Source: Craspedostauros australis (taxonomy: Eukaryota; Bacillariophyta; Bacillariophyceae; Mastogloiales; Achnanthaceae). Taken from it: DNA of 64,000 bases. Below, in pieces: positions 42,377 through 52,862 of this stretch. The notes under the pieces are model-generated. The model saw nothing but the letters and a program-made list of their open reading frames with translations, was not told where the DNA came from and did not search any database. The stretch lies in contig JAMXDE010000021.1 in assembly GCA_026770025.1 (NCBI GenBank), positions 1 to 64,000 of the forward strand, read 5' to 3'. Made by a program: the position numbers and the translations under genes. How positions within the stretch are numbered: position 1 is the stretch's first letter; each line of letters opens with the position of its first letter.

Positions 42377-43040
42377 TGTTGGAACATGACGAATATTCAG
42401 ATTCGTGTATGACCCGGTAGGGGTCACAGTTGCGCAAATGACTGCTCACACATATTTGTTTGTCCAGAACTCCTTCTCACGATCAAATGTTCCAAACCCG
42501 AAAACGGAAAATTCACAGCAGAATCCTCGAATATGACGAAAGAATCTCGGAATCTTCAGAAACAAATAATCTACCGATCGAGAGGAATCTAACGTCAGCG
42601 GGAACGTGAGGAGCAGAGCATGAACGTCAGCAGAGGAGCAAGACCAGATATATATGGATGAGAGGAATCACTTAGGTAAGACGTCAGGATTAGAGACTGA
42701 CGCAATCGAGTTCCTGAATCTCTGTCTGACACAACCAAGACCAAATAAGACAACAACACGACGAACTGCGGGAAACTGGCGCAGGTCGAGGATTCACATC
42801 ACGGTGGATCGTTAGGAATTAGGAAATGATCTGACTCAATAGGAGTCAGAACTACACGAGTTTGCAGGGCAACTGGAGATTGACATGAGTTGACTTTTGA
42901 CAGACAAGTCGAGCTCATAAATCGCAGAGAAAGAGGAATCACCAACCTACAAACCCGGGATAACAGAACAACTAACTTAGTGAACCAATTGTAGCCCCAC
43001 CCGGTCTACATGAGCAACAGGATTGAGACCTGTTTCAACA
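42377..43040 (+). repeat. 3' LTR of Copia-3
   Basis: 664 bp, TGTTGGAACA...TTTCAACA, apparently identical to the 5' LTR outside the nested insertion; it gives the empty-site sequence for that insertion. Confidence 0.93.
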
Positions 43041-43493
43041 TCAGTTGAGCATCGATGCTCTGGAAGTCACGAGCCAAGACGGCGGCACTCATGCCTATTG
43101 ATAGAATGCGCATGGTATTGTATGTTGGTGGTCCGTGTGGCAGGAACAGCGGAGGTGGCACGGTATCACTCCACCTGTTGATTGCTGGACGTGTCAACTC
43201 ATCCCCAATACACAATGTGGTGTTGGTTTGATGTTGGGGACTCTTGTTGCCCGTGCGGATGGTGATGGTTGCAATGCGGTGGGATGGCAACCAGCCAAAT
43301 CCAAATGAGATGGGTCGCGACCAACACAGGCAATCAACAAAGGCAGTCACATTGGTGGCTCCATCGGTGGCTTCATGGTTGTTCGAGGCATTGGCTCACA
43401 CCTCAAGTTGGTGCTTGTGATGGCAGGCGGACGAGGGGCAGCGGTCTTGCAGATGCCACGATGACGCAAGCAAGCGTGGGCCATGGTGCACAT

Positions 43494-43999
43494 GGTGGTG
43501 GCGGCGGTGGCGGCGACGATGACAGCTCTCTCTGTTTCCGAAGACTTTCACGTTGTTTGCTTCGGATTGGTGTTGCATTGATTGTGGCCAAACGAGAACT
43601 CTGTTGTGGTGCTTCTTTCTTGTTGTTGGTCGCACGCATTTTCGTGATGGATGGGAAACAGAAAGATCCAATCCGCGCGAACCAGACGCGTTTGATCAAG
43701 GAGGAGACAAACACAGGCAAACAGAAGGAGGAGACCATGCGAACAAGACAACAGCACACACATCACCCAACCCCATACTCAACCGCGTGAACAACAGACA
43801 TCGAATTGCCACTCATATTCATCACACAGCGTATGGCACTCATACTCATACTACTACAAGCTGTTGCAGACACAAACATCGATATCTCTTCCATAGGCAG
43901 CTCCGACCACAGACATCCTCGACAGCCAATCCAACATAAATCGTCCAACGTCCAACGTCCAACGTCTATCGTCCAGCGACCATCCACCATACTCTCAAA
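43494..43999. other. Upstream region between N and ANK, type B
   Basis: 506 bases without a convincing gene. It carries the same CA-rich stretches as type A and a shorter GTCCAAC tract. Nothing else is recognised. Confidence 0.45.
43943..43977. repeat. (GTCCAAC)n microsatellite before ANK, type B
   Basis: Three perfect and two variant 7-base units, against eight units in type A. Same tract at 14571-14605, 51770-51804 and 59597-59631. Confidence 0.93.
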
Positions 44000-44854
44000 A
44001 TGCCGAGTGTTACGAACGAACAACTCATTGATGCTGCCAAGGCAGGTGACTTGTCAGTGTTGAAGGAGTGGAAGAAGCAGAACGAGACACATAATGAAGG
44101 AAATGGTGTCAACATGGTTACAGACTGGGTTGGTCGGACTCCCCTTCTTTGGGCATGCTCCAACGGCAAGCTGGAGTGTGTCAAGTACCTCATCGAATCA
44201 TGTGAGGCGGACATCAACTGCAAAACCAACCAAGGTTCCACTCCCCTTCATCTGGCATGCTACAACGGCCACCTGGAGTGTGTCAAGTACCTCATCGAAT
44301 CATGTGAGGCGGACATCAACTGCAAAGACAACGGTGGTGACACTCCCCTTCATGATGCATGCTACAACGGCCACCTGGAGTGTGTCAAGTACCTCGTCGA
44401 ATCATGTGAGGCGGACATCAACTGCAAAAGCAACCATGGTTCCACTCCCCTTCATCGGGCATGCTCCAACAGCCACCTGGAGTGTGTGAAGTACCTCATC
44501 GAATCATGTGAGGCGAATATCAACTGCCAAGACAGCGATGGTTGGACTCCCCTTCATGTGGCATGCCACAAAGGCCAGCTGGTGTGTGTGGAGTACCTCA
44601 TCAAATCATGTGGGGCCGACGTCAACTGCAAAGCCAACAGTGGTTGGACTCCCCTTCATGACGCATGCTGCAACGGCCACCTGGAGTGTATGGAGTCCCT
44701 CATCAGAGGACTTTCGCCTTCAGTTCACCCACAACTGCAACAACTGCAGCAACGCTTACAACAAAACGAGCAAGAGAATAAGCAGCCACAAGAACAGTTG
44801 GGACAGCAGTTGACACAGAAGGAACAGAGAATGAGCAACTGCAACAACAGCTGA
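44000..44854 (+). CDS. Cysteine-rich ankyrin-repeat protein, type B (284 aa), U4
   Basis: ATG 44000. Six ankyrin units of mostly 34 residues whose coding DNA is close to a 102-base tandem repeat, which makes unit gain and loss easy. Same early end after NCNNS as U2. Protein-binding adaptor role inferred from the repeats only. Confidence 0.78.
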   Translation: MPSVTNEQLIDAAKAGDLSVLKEWKKQNETHNEGNGVNMVTDWVGRTPLLWACSNGKLECVKYLIESCEADINCKTNQGSTPLHLACYNGHLECVKYLIESCEADINCKDNGGDTPLHDACYNGHLECVKYLVESCEADINCKSNHGSTPLHRACSNSHLECVKYLIESCEANINCQDSDGWTPLHVACHKGQLVCVEYLIKSCGADVNCKANSGWTPLHDACCNGHLECMESLIRGLSPSVHPQLQQLQQRLQQNEQENKQPQEQLGQQLTQKEQRMSNCNNS

Positions 44855-45035
44855 GACAGCAGTTGAAGCGAAAGAAGCAAGAGAATGAGCACAAACACAG
44901 CACCCACAAGAGGACCAACATCAGCATTGGAGAAGACAGCTCAGATGCTTCCAAACCAAGAACAGGACAGACCCCATCTTCTTGTGTGGACAGGGCGACG
45001 AACAACAACGAATCAAAGCAAACTCTGAACTTCTC

Positions 45036-45824
45036 ATGATCACCGTCCCATCCATTGAGACACTGATCGACAAAGGAATCCGACATCAGCACACGAATGA
45101 TGACACTCACGATGGAACTGAATCCATGCAAGTAACCATTCCTCTTCCCGATCTTCAACCAAGGCATGTCCGATAAATCCTCCAATACATCTACACAGGC
45201 AAGATATCCTTCAATGACAGCGCTCGTGACAACTCTGCTGCTCACGCCAGTGCTCATGTTGGCGCCCACGTTCACGCCCACACTCACCACGATGTGGATG
45301 CCTCTTACCAGCCAACTCCCATCCTCACTGGACAGGATGATCCGCAACAGCTGATCCTTGTGGCCAACGAGTTCGGTTTCTGGCGACTCAAGCTTGTTCT
45401 TGAAGCAGAGTTGGCCCGCAAGCATCTCACAGAAGACACCATGATAGATGTGTTGATATTCGCCCACCAACACAACGGCGTGGTGTTGAAGGATGCAGCA
45501 ATGAGAATGGCAACTGCAAGTGATAAAGATATGTTCACTCATCTAGATTTAAGCAAACTGATTCTACAACCCCAACTGATGATAAGTATTCTTGCCCTCC
45601 GCAGTGAGGGAGCCAAGAGTGATGGTATTGATGATGAGTACAGTCACATGCCCATGGTGGACCTGCACAAGGTCATAGATGAGGAGAAGGGTACAGCACA
45701 AGTGGATTCATACATGGATCGGGAAACATTGGTGGACTTCGTCCGCTCAATGAGAACCAGCTCTATGAGAGCCAATGGATCCGAAGTGATTGTGGTGGAC
45801 GGCACTGCCGAGGAAGAGGAGTGA
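45036..45824 (+). pseudogene. BTB/POZ domain, back half, copy U4 with internal stop
   Basis: ATG 45036; TAA at 45174-45176 within the YIYTGKI-containing strand/helix region; then open to 45824. It ends in a Glu-rich tail. There is no ANK stop/ATG overlap in use here, since the type B ANK frame ends earlier. Confidence 0.6.
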
Positions 45825-45962
45825 AGTGTCAGACCATACCAAATCATAACAGAAGTCTTCAAGAAGTGAACGCATGACAGAATTGAGTCGATGGATAAAA
45901 CTAGTCGTCAGAATAGTCATTAGGATAGTAACTATGTGAAAGGAGCTGGAGCAAATAGTGAT

Positions 45963-47050
45963 TCATTCATTCAATGGTGCGTCCGGCATTCCTTCACCGT
46001 CGCCTTTGGTGATGTGCACAGCATGCTGCTCCATGCACTCCCGTATCGTTCGCAGCGCGGTTTGGTTGGGCCGCGAGATGCGCAAGGTCTTCTGTGCATG
46101 AATTGCAGATGATCCTGGTTGGTGTTCGGCACGTTGCCGTGCATCATCATTGGCCAATGCGACATGAAGAGGATGGAGCAGCCACCGCTGTCATCGTCGT
46201 GGTCGTCATTGCCGATCAAATGGTTTCCGCGTTCGTTGGTTTCGTTGGCGTGGAAGGAGTTGTGTGGGAAGCTATGGTGGACCCTGTTGGCGTCATGCAT
46301 GGCTTGTTGGACTCGAATCCAACATGACGAGGTGGAGCGTATTGCGACAGTTAGCTTGTTGTTGGTGGTGGTGGTGGTGCTGCTGCTGCAGTTTGTGCAC
46401 GATGTCGCGCAAGGCACGCATGTATGCCAGCAGCTGCATGGTTTTCGATAGGTATGGCCGACAAAGATGACGAGCAATGGAAGAAGTTGCCAACGTCATT
46501 GCACAGGATTTCAATAATGGTGGATCCAAGGAGACAGTGCCTCTGTCTCATCATTTGCGGTTTGTGGTGGCGACGTATCGCTTCGAGCATCGGTATGAGC
46601 AGGCGTGGCTGGTTGTGGTGCGTGTAGTGGGGACTGAGGAACATCTCCACACTGATGGCTCTGTTGGTCTCGGGAAAAGTCGCTGCGTCCAATCTCACAG
46701 ATGCATCCGTCCAACATGTGTTGAATCTCCGTTTCCGACAACGCATCGTACGTTTCTGTGCGTGCGCGCGGCTGCTGATGACTTGAATCCAGACCGCACC
46801 ACGGGCCATGACATGTCTTGCCGTTGCTGTTGACACTGTTGTTGGCGCTGCGATTTCCCATGTCCCAAGCTCTCCTCTACTCCGGAGCAGTTGGTTTGAT
46901 ATCTTCCTTTCTGATGTTTCTGAGCGATGTGGCACGTTGGAGATCGCTGTTCGTCGCCGCTTGCCATTCATCATCTGTATCAGCGTCATCATCGGCATCG
47001 TCATCGTCTCTTGCCATGGCCGCCTTCGTTGATTCTGGTTGGCGTGCCAT
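45963..47050 (-). pseudogene. Gene M, copy U4 (type B), broken
   Basis: Reading from ATG 47050 (a second in-frame ATG at 47017 precedes RDDDDAD) to TGA 45963. Frame changes lie near 46676 (an extra A) and near 46451 (two extra bases), and the VQQAMHDANRVHH block is in yet another frame. It converges on BTB with 138 bases between stops. Confidence 0.4.
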
Positions 47051-47394
47051 AGTTGCGCAGCCGCAGCTTGCTTGATTACATCATTTCTTCGTTGCTGTTT
47101 TTATTCATTTCTTTGTTGGAGAATGTCTCAGTGTTGGCTGATACCTCCATCAATGTAAACATCGTCATGCCATTTCATCACCCTCTCTTTCCTTCTCTCT
47201 TGTTGTGTTGATGTTGTTTGATGGATCTTGTGCAAAATGGAAGATCCGTTGTTTTGGGTGGTGTCAAGAATTTTTGGCGCGTTTGGTAAGCACTCGTCTG
47301 TCTGCCATCCGTTGTTCATTCAACCAATGACACACACAAACACTCACAACGAACACCACCAATGCGTTGTCTTCGTGCAATGCAACTCTGATCC
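47051..47394. promoter_or_regulatory. Divergent M/S interval, type B
   Basis: 344 bases between the divergent M and S starts, with a short pyrimidine stretch (CCCTCTCTTTCCTTCTCTC) where type A has a pure CT run. A shared promoter is inferred from the gene layout only. Confidence 0.35.
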
Positions 47395-49769
47395 ATGATT
47401 GTGAGGGTGATGGCAACCACTCCAATGACGCCGCATCCCTTCACATTGGTACCACCGACGCAAACACCAACACAAACAATCAGACAAGATGACGAGGCAT
47501 TGACATCCAAGAGGAACTGTGGGAAGGCTCGCCGGTTGCTCCGCACCTTGACCCACCCGTCCTACGACTATGAGTATTACTATGGAACCTTCCATGAGCA
47601 CGATCTACTCTGGGAGTTGCCACAGCAAAGCGTCCAGCCTGATACTCTGTTCGAACCTGCGTCCAGCCCGTGCGCTCATGATAATCGAAGTTGCTGGAAG
47701 AGGACGGTGTCAGACTGATAGCAGAGAAGCAAACGGAGACCAGGCAACCGCAACAGGCCGACACGAAATCAAAGGCGAGCAATCCCACCAGCGTTGCCAA
47801 AGAGGCCAAAGCAGCTGCAAAATCAGGTCGTCATGCGAGTGTCAGCACAGATACACCAAGCAGCACCAATAGAAGTACAGCAAAAGATGCGAAAGCTTCA
47901 GCTGTGAAACCATCACGTGCGAAGAGTCTGGACATGCTCGACATGCAAGCTCATGAGATGTCATTCAGCTCCCTTGATCCCTGCAAGTTCATCAACAACG
48001 AACCGATGTCGGTGCCAATCACCCCAGGTGGACTCAGCTTCGCCACAGCCCCAACTCTCGGCACAATCCGCGAACGGATCAACCAAGACAAGACGAAGCT
48101 TGCGCAGAGTCGGAGACGCAGGCCAAGGACACAACCGAATTCCAACGCAACGACCAGCGGCGACAAATCGAGGAGCAAGTGTTTGGAATTCTCGAAGGAC
48201 GGACGCAACATGCCAGGCACAACATACACATCAGACATACCAGGCGCGATGAGCGCAGCCAGCACCCCGACTCTACCTCAAGTTGCGACAACGGAGACGT
48301 CACGCAGCAACAGCCTGGAGTCACGCTCCAATCTTCCAAATCTCCACGATGATGACAACGTCGACGTTGCGACAAGTGCTGCTGCAACGAATGGTGGGAG
48401 AAGCTCTGTGGCCCCTGTCACACCTGGAGGTCGGAGTGCGGCATCTACACCAGCCCCCTTCAACCGCACACATGAAGAAAGACAACAGTCTTTGTCGTTG
48501 AACAAGCGCAGGTCAACGTTGGCAAGCATCCTCAAGGCCAAACGATCATCATTACGTGAAGTATCGTCGACCAATCTTCCCAAATCGAAGCAATGACCAT
48601 CTCTCGAATCTCGACCATCGCAATTGGCCGATCTTGCCTTGACTGAAGCATCCGCAAAGGCGCCATCATCGCCATCATCATCGCCGTCGCCACCGTCGCC
48701 ATCATCACAGTCCAAATCCAAACTCAATCTTCAACAGTTCGAACGCGAACACGAACACAGAGGTGTCTCGGCCGCACCCCCAGCCTCATCCACTCCTGAA
48801 GCCTTGAGTTTGGGAATCAAATGGCAATCGAGCAAGAAGGAACAGGTGACTCCTTCTCGCAACAGATCTGCATGCAGTTCGTTGCGCCCAAGTGAAGACT
48901 CAAAGCAACGACGTTCACGCGGACGTAGCACGGGTGCTCTGCGCGATGAGATCAAGGAAAGGATCTCCAAGGTGCTTAGCAATGGGCCCCGACATCACCA
49001 CTCCAGCAAAACAAGAGACGTGTCATCACCATCGATATCACCGTCGCCACGACATCGGCGGAGAAGCGCACAGCACACCAGTGGCAAGCCTCACTCGACA
49101 TCGTCAAGATCAAAGAGTGTGGAGCGTTCGCTATCATTGCGTCATCATCGTGACGGAGAAATTCACACATCCTCCTCTGGAAGAAGCCGCTGCTCGCCAT
49201 CGGCGCGGAGCCGTCGAGGCCCGTCCGACCGCGGCCGCAGAAGAACTGTGAAAGTATCGACGGACTCATCGCCATCATCACGGCGACAAGGAGCATCTGG
49301 CAGTTCGGATGATATACACGCAGTCTCGCGCTCACGCAAAGCCAACTCAAATGCGCACTCCACCGGTACTGGTTTGCACCAACGCAAGTCTCACCTTTCC
49401 GAACGCATGCCCGAGGAAGGTCGCGAAGACCAAATCAACGTGACCGTAGCCAATCGACACCACGTGGCGAAGATAAGTGAAGGAAGTCCTCTGATGAACG
49501 ATCACCATCGGCACGACAATGAAACAGATCAAGAGGATATCGAAATTACAACGTCGAACAGCACAGCAATGCGAGAGATGAAGATGGACGGCATTGCAAG
49601 GAACGTCCGTCATCACGCGGGGGCCTTCAATCAAATCGTCGTGGACGAAGCAGATCATCGACTCGCGATGCTGTCTACCATGAGAAGCTGTCCGGCACAA
49701 AATCACTGCAACTCACACCAAAGAAAGTGGTCAGGAACAAGAGCGCGTCTCAGTGCCGCCATCCCTTGA
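47395..49769 (+). pseudogene. Gene S, copy U4 (type B): Ser/Arg-rich protein, broken
   Basis: From ATG 47395: the Tyr-rich block is open through to TVSD (47718), followed by the shared frame change near 47691, an open frame to TGA 48594-48596, then about 390 codons open to 49769. Type B lacks the type A stop after FSHIHE (it reads THEERQQ). The RS region has SKSVERS, SGRSRCSPSARSRRG and RGRRRT. Near 49395 a short deletion changes frame, so the end reads MPEEGREDQINV rather than the RS-like SRGYRN end of type A. Confidence 0.55.
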
Positions 49770-49904
49770 TGAATGGTACCAACCTCCCAACCCGTAATGC
49801 ATGACGACACGATGGGATGGAATGAGATGTGTGGGCCGCTCCGTATTTGTATCATGCTCATAGAGGTATGGTAGACCCACATCCCTGTATGTAATACACC
49901 TACG

Positions 49905-49910
49905 AATAAA
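49905..49910 (+). terminator. Putative poly(A) signal AATAAA after gene S
   Basis: A conserved AATAAA in CCTACGAATAAACTG lies about 135 bases after the S stop. Equivalents are at 12706, 20579, 35421 and 57732. Consistent with a polyadenylation signal; there is no transcript evidence. Confidence 0.4.
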
Positions 49911-49993
49911 CTGTACTTCTCTACGTATGCTTGGAACAGTACCGCATGCACTATATCTGCTTGTGCAACAGAACACTGTGATGAAGTCACCGG

Positions 49994-50875
49994 ATGCTTC
50001 ACGAGATTGAAGGGCTGGATACTGCTCCCATGCTGCCTCCGCCCTGTCTACGACGAGTCTGGTCTGCTCTCTACGATACATACGCACAGACGGATGTTGC
50101 CGATGTCATTCACAAGCAGATTGGACATCTGTGGTTCCATCCACACTCCGCCATGAGCATCGTTGTTGGTTCGTTGCTCAGACAAAGGACGCATGGCAGC
50201 AGCATTATCACAAGCCGTGCGGTCGTCACCGTGCCGCCGGATTCACACACAGAACACTCCACTCCAAGTCACACTGCCAAACAGATTGAAAGCTACAGTG
50301 CCGATGCCAGCCGATCCAAGCTTCTGAAAGAGGCGATCTACGAAGAGCACATGGCGAACAAGGCAGAGGGAGATGATGAGAAGTCACGAGGAGCATGGGT
50401 GCTGCACGGTTCCATCGACTGTCTCGTATCACGCTATTGTCCTCATCTCTCCATGAGTTGCACTCCGCCATTGTGCCAGAACTGCAGTCGAGACCCTTGC
50501 CAAGCCCCAGGAGGAGTGATCACTCGCGGTTACAGCAACAATTGCCAGGGTCACCATCCATTCCAATCTTCGAAGCGAGCAGTGCCAGCGCGGCGGAAAG
50601 ACAAGAACCGACGAGCCAGCGCAGTCCAAACATCCAGAGAGCTTGACGAGCAAAAGAAGAAACCAACGAATCAACCAACCAACCAACAAGCAACCCCATG
50701 CAGAGTGCGAGTGCCGTATTGCGGATCATGGTTGGCACAGAGTTTCCGTATGGCACAAGAAGCACATGGTCAGCGATCCCTGGCCCATTCGCGCACCGTA
50801 TACCCACATGTCCTCCTTCGTGGTGCTCCCAACTTCGTTGATGAGGCGGATGTTCCTGTCGATCGCCTCAGTTGA
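49994..50875 (+). CDS. P: 293-aa open frame, copy U4
   Basis: N-terminal 35 residues differ from type A (PPPCLRRVWSALYDTYAQTD against LPLPCLRLLVCALCSTYPHR); the rest is almost identical. The Cys cluster and basic C-terminal third are unchanged. Function unknown; the last third overlaps N antisense. Confidence 0.35.
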   Translation: MLHEIEGLDTAPMLPPPCLRRVWSALYDTYAQTDVADVIHKQIGHLWFHPHSAMSIVVGSLLRQRTHGSSIITSRAVVTVPPDSHTEHSTPSHTAKQIESYSADASRSKLLKEAIYEEHMANKAEGDDEKSRGAWVLHGSIDCLVSRYCPHLSMSCTPPLCQNCSRDPCQAPGGVITRGYSNNCQGHHPFQSSKRAVPARRKDKNRRASAVQTSRELDEQKKKPTNQPTNQQATPCRVRVPYCGSWLAQSFRMAQEAHGQRSLAHSRTVYPHVLLRGAPNFVDEADVPVDRLS

Positions 50876-51320
50876 GCATCGATGCTCTGGAAGTCACGAG
50901 CCAAGACGGCGGCACTCATGCCTATTGATAGAATGCGCATGGTATTGTATGTTGGTGGTCCGTGTGGCAGGAACAGCGGAGGTGGCACGGTATCACTCCA
51001 CCTGTTGATTGCTGGACGTGTCAACTCATCCCCAATACACAATGTGGTGTTGGTTTGATGTTGGGGACTCTTGTTGCCCGTGCGGATGGTGATGGTTGCA
51101 ATGCGGTGGGATGGCAACCAGCCAAATCCAAATGAGATGGGTCGCGACCAACACAGGCAATCAACAAAGGCAGTCACATTGGTGGCTCCATCGGTGGCTT
51201 CATGGTTGTTCGAGGCATTGGCTCACACCTCAAGTTGGTGCTTGTGATGGCAGGCGGACGAGGGGCAGCGGTCTTGCAGATGCCACGATGACGCAAGCAA
51301 GCGTGGGCCATGGTGCACAT
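50726..51320 (-). pseudogene. Gene N, copy U5, fragmented
   Basis: Uninterrupted type B copy and the clearest place to inspect N: start block from ATG 51320, a long open stretch covering FVDCLCW to ARDFQ (51177 downwards), then the EAIDRNIRLINEVG block after CTTCCAG, a possible splice acceptor. Confidence 0.32.
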
Positions 51321-51826
51321 GGTGGTGGCGGCGGTGGCGGCGACGATGACAGCTCTCTCTGTTTCCGAAGACTTTCACGTTGTTTGCTTCGGATTGGTGT
51401 TGCATTGATTGTGGCCAAACGAGAACTCTGTTGTGGTGCTTCTTTCTTGTTGTTGGTCGCACGCATTTTCGTGATGGATGGGAAACAGAAAGATCCAATC
51501 CGCGCGAACCAGACGCGTTTGATCAAGGAGGAGACAAACACAGGCAAACAGAAGGAGGAGACCATGCGAACAAGACAACAGCACACACATCACCCAACCC
51601 CATACTCAACCGCGTGAACAACAGACATCGAATTGCCACTCATATTCATCACACAGCGTATGGCACTCATACTCATACTACTACAAGCTGTTGCAGACAC
51701 AAACATCGATATCTCTTCCATAGGCAGCTCCGACCACAGACATCCTCGACAGCCAATCCAACATAAATCGTCCAACGTCCAACGTCCAACGTCTATCGTC
51801 CAGCGACCATCCACCATACTCTCAAA

Positions 51827-52681
51827 ATGCCGAGTGTTACGAACGAACAACTCATTGATGCTGCCAAGGCAGGTGACTTGTCAGTGTTGAAGGAGTGGAA
51901 GAAGCAGAACGAGACACATAATGAAGGAAATGGTGTCAACATGGTTACAGACTGGGTTGGTCGGACTCCCCTTCTTTGGGCATGCTCCAACGGCAAGCTG
52001 GAGTGTGTCAAGTACCTCATCGAATCATGTGAGGCGGACATCAACTGCAAAACCAACCAAGGTTCCACTCCCCTTCATCTGGCATGCTACAACGGCCACC
52101 TGGAGTGTGTCAAGTACCTCATCGAATCATGTGAGGCGGACATCAACTGCAAAGACAACGGTGGTGACACTCCCCTTCATGATGCATGCTACAACGGCCA
52201 CCTGGAGTGTGTCAAGTACCTCGTCGAATCATGTGAGGCGGACATCAACTGCAAAAGCAACCATGGTTCCACTCCCCTTCATCGGGCATGCTCCAACAGC
52301 CACCTGGAGTGTGTGAAGTACCTCATCGAATCATGTGAGGCGAATATCAACTGCCAAGACAGCGATGGTTGGACTCCCCTTCATGTGGCATGCCACAAAG
52401 GCCAGCTGGTGTGTGTGGAGTACCTCATCAAATCATGTGGGGCCGACGTCAACTGCAAAGCCAACAGTGGTTGGACTCCCCTTCATGACGCATGCTGCAA
52501 CGGCCACCTGGAGTGTATGGAGTCCCTCATCAGAGGACTTTCGCCTTCAGTTCACCCACAACTGCAACAACTGCAGCAACGCTTACAACAAAACGAGCAA
52601 GAGAATAAGCAGCCACAAGAACAGTTGGGACAGCAGTTGACACAGAAGGAACAGAGAATGAGCAACTGCAACAACAGCTGA
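51827..52681 (+). CDS. Cysteine-rich ankyrin-repeat protein, type B (284 aa), U5
   Basis: Six ankyrin units; translation identical to U4. Its immediate upstream tract is the five-unit microsatellite at 51770-51804. Confidence 0.78.
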   Translation: MPSVTNEQLIDAAKAGDLSVLKEWKKQNETHNEGNGVNMVTDWVGRTPLLWACSNGKLECVKYLIESCEADINCKTNQGSTPLHLACYNGHLECVKYLIESCEADINCKDNGGDTPLHDACYNGHLECVKYLVESCEADINCKSNHGSTPLHRACSNSHLECVKYLIESCEANINCQDSDGWTPLHVACHKGQLVCVEYLIKSCGADVNCKANSGWTPLHDACCNGHLECMESLIRGLSPSVHPQLQQLQQRLQQNEQENKQPQEQLGQQLTQKEQRMSNCNNS

Positions 52682-52862
52682 GACAGCAGTTGAAGCGAAA
52701 GAAGCAAGAGAATGAGCACAAACACAGCACCCACAAGAGGACCAACATCAGCATTGGAGAAGACAGCTCAGATGCTTCCAAACCAAGAACAGGACAGACC
52801 CCATCTTCTTGTGTGGACAGGGCGACGAACAACAACGAATCAAAGCAAACTCTGAACTTCTC

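Larger units (their letters stand above)
36390..43040 (+). mobile_element. Copia-3: Ty1/Copia LTR retrotransposon, looks whole (6651 bp)
   Basis: Plus-strand element with TGTTG...CAACA ends, LTRs of 1415 bp (5', enlarged by a nested insertion) and 664 bp (3'), and one gag-pol frame. TCAGTT flanks both sides (36384-36389, 43041-43046) and is single in other cassettes (for example 50867-50872); the true duplicate may be five bases plus one chance match. Present only in U4, so younger than the array. Its LTRs look identical apart from the nested element. Confidence 0.95.
36242..43493 (-). pseudogene. Gene N, copy U4, split by Copia-3
   Basis: Type B N. Copia-3 lies between the ARDFQSIDA block (right of 43040) and the EAIDRNIRLINEVG block (left of 36390), so this copy is also broken by insertion. 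Putative start at ATG 43493. Confidence 0.3.
36066..50549. repeat. Cassette copy U4, type B, interrupted by Copia-3
   Basis: 14484 bp including the 6651-bp Copia-3 plus its 6-base target copy; without them 7827 bp, exactly the U5 length. From 43041 on it matches U5 with no difference seen. Confidence 0.92.

Noticed and set aside
44090-44700. Regular 102-base repeats resembling a CRISPR array or satellite
   Set aside because: The repeats are coding ankyrin units with no spacer structure.
45174-45176. Programmed read-through of the BTB stop in type B
   Set aside because: TAA has no special context, and type A has TAC there but a different break, so simple decay is more likely.
44703-45542. 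279-codon minus-strand frame opposite ANK/BTB (also in U2, U5 and U6)
   Set aside because: Antisense of a recognisable ankyrin tail and BTB sequence. Its Cys/Val/Leu richness is what the complement of Gln- and His-rich codons gives.
47691-47720. Short intron explaining the frame change near the front of gene S
   Set aside because: The only GT...AG pair in the right place would give an intron of about 20 bases, too short to be credible.
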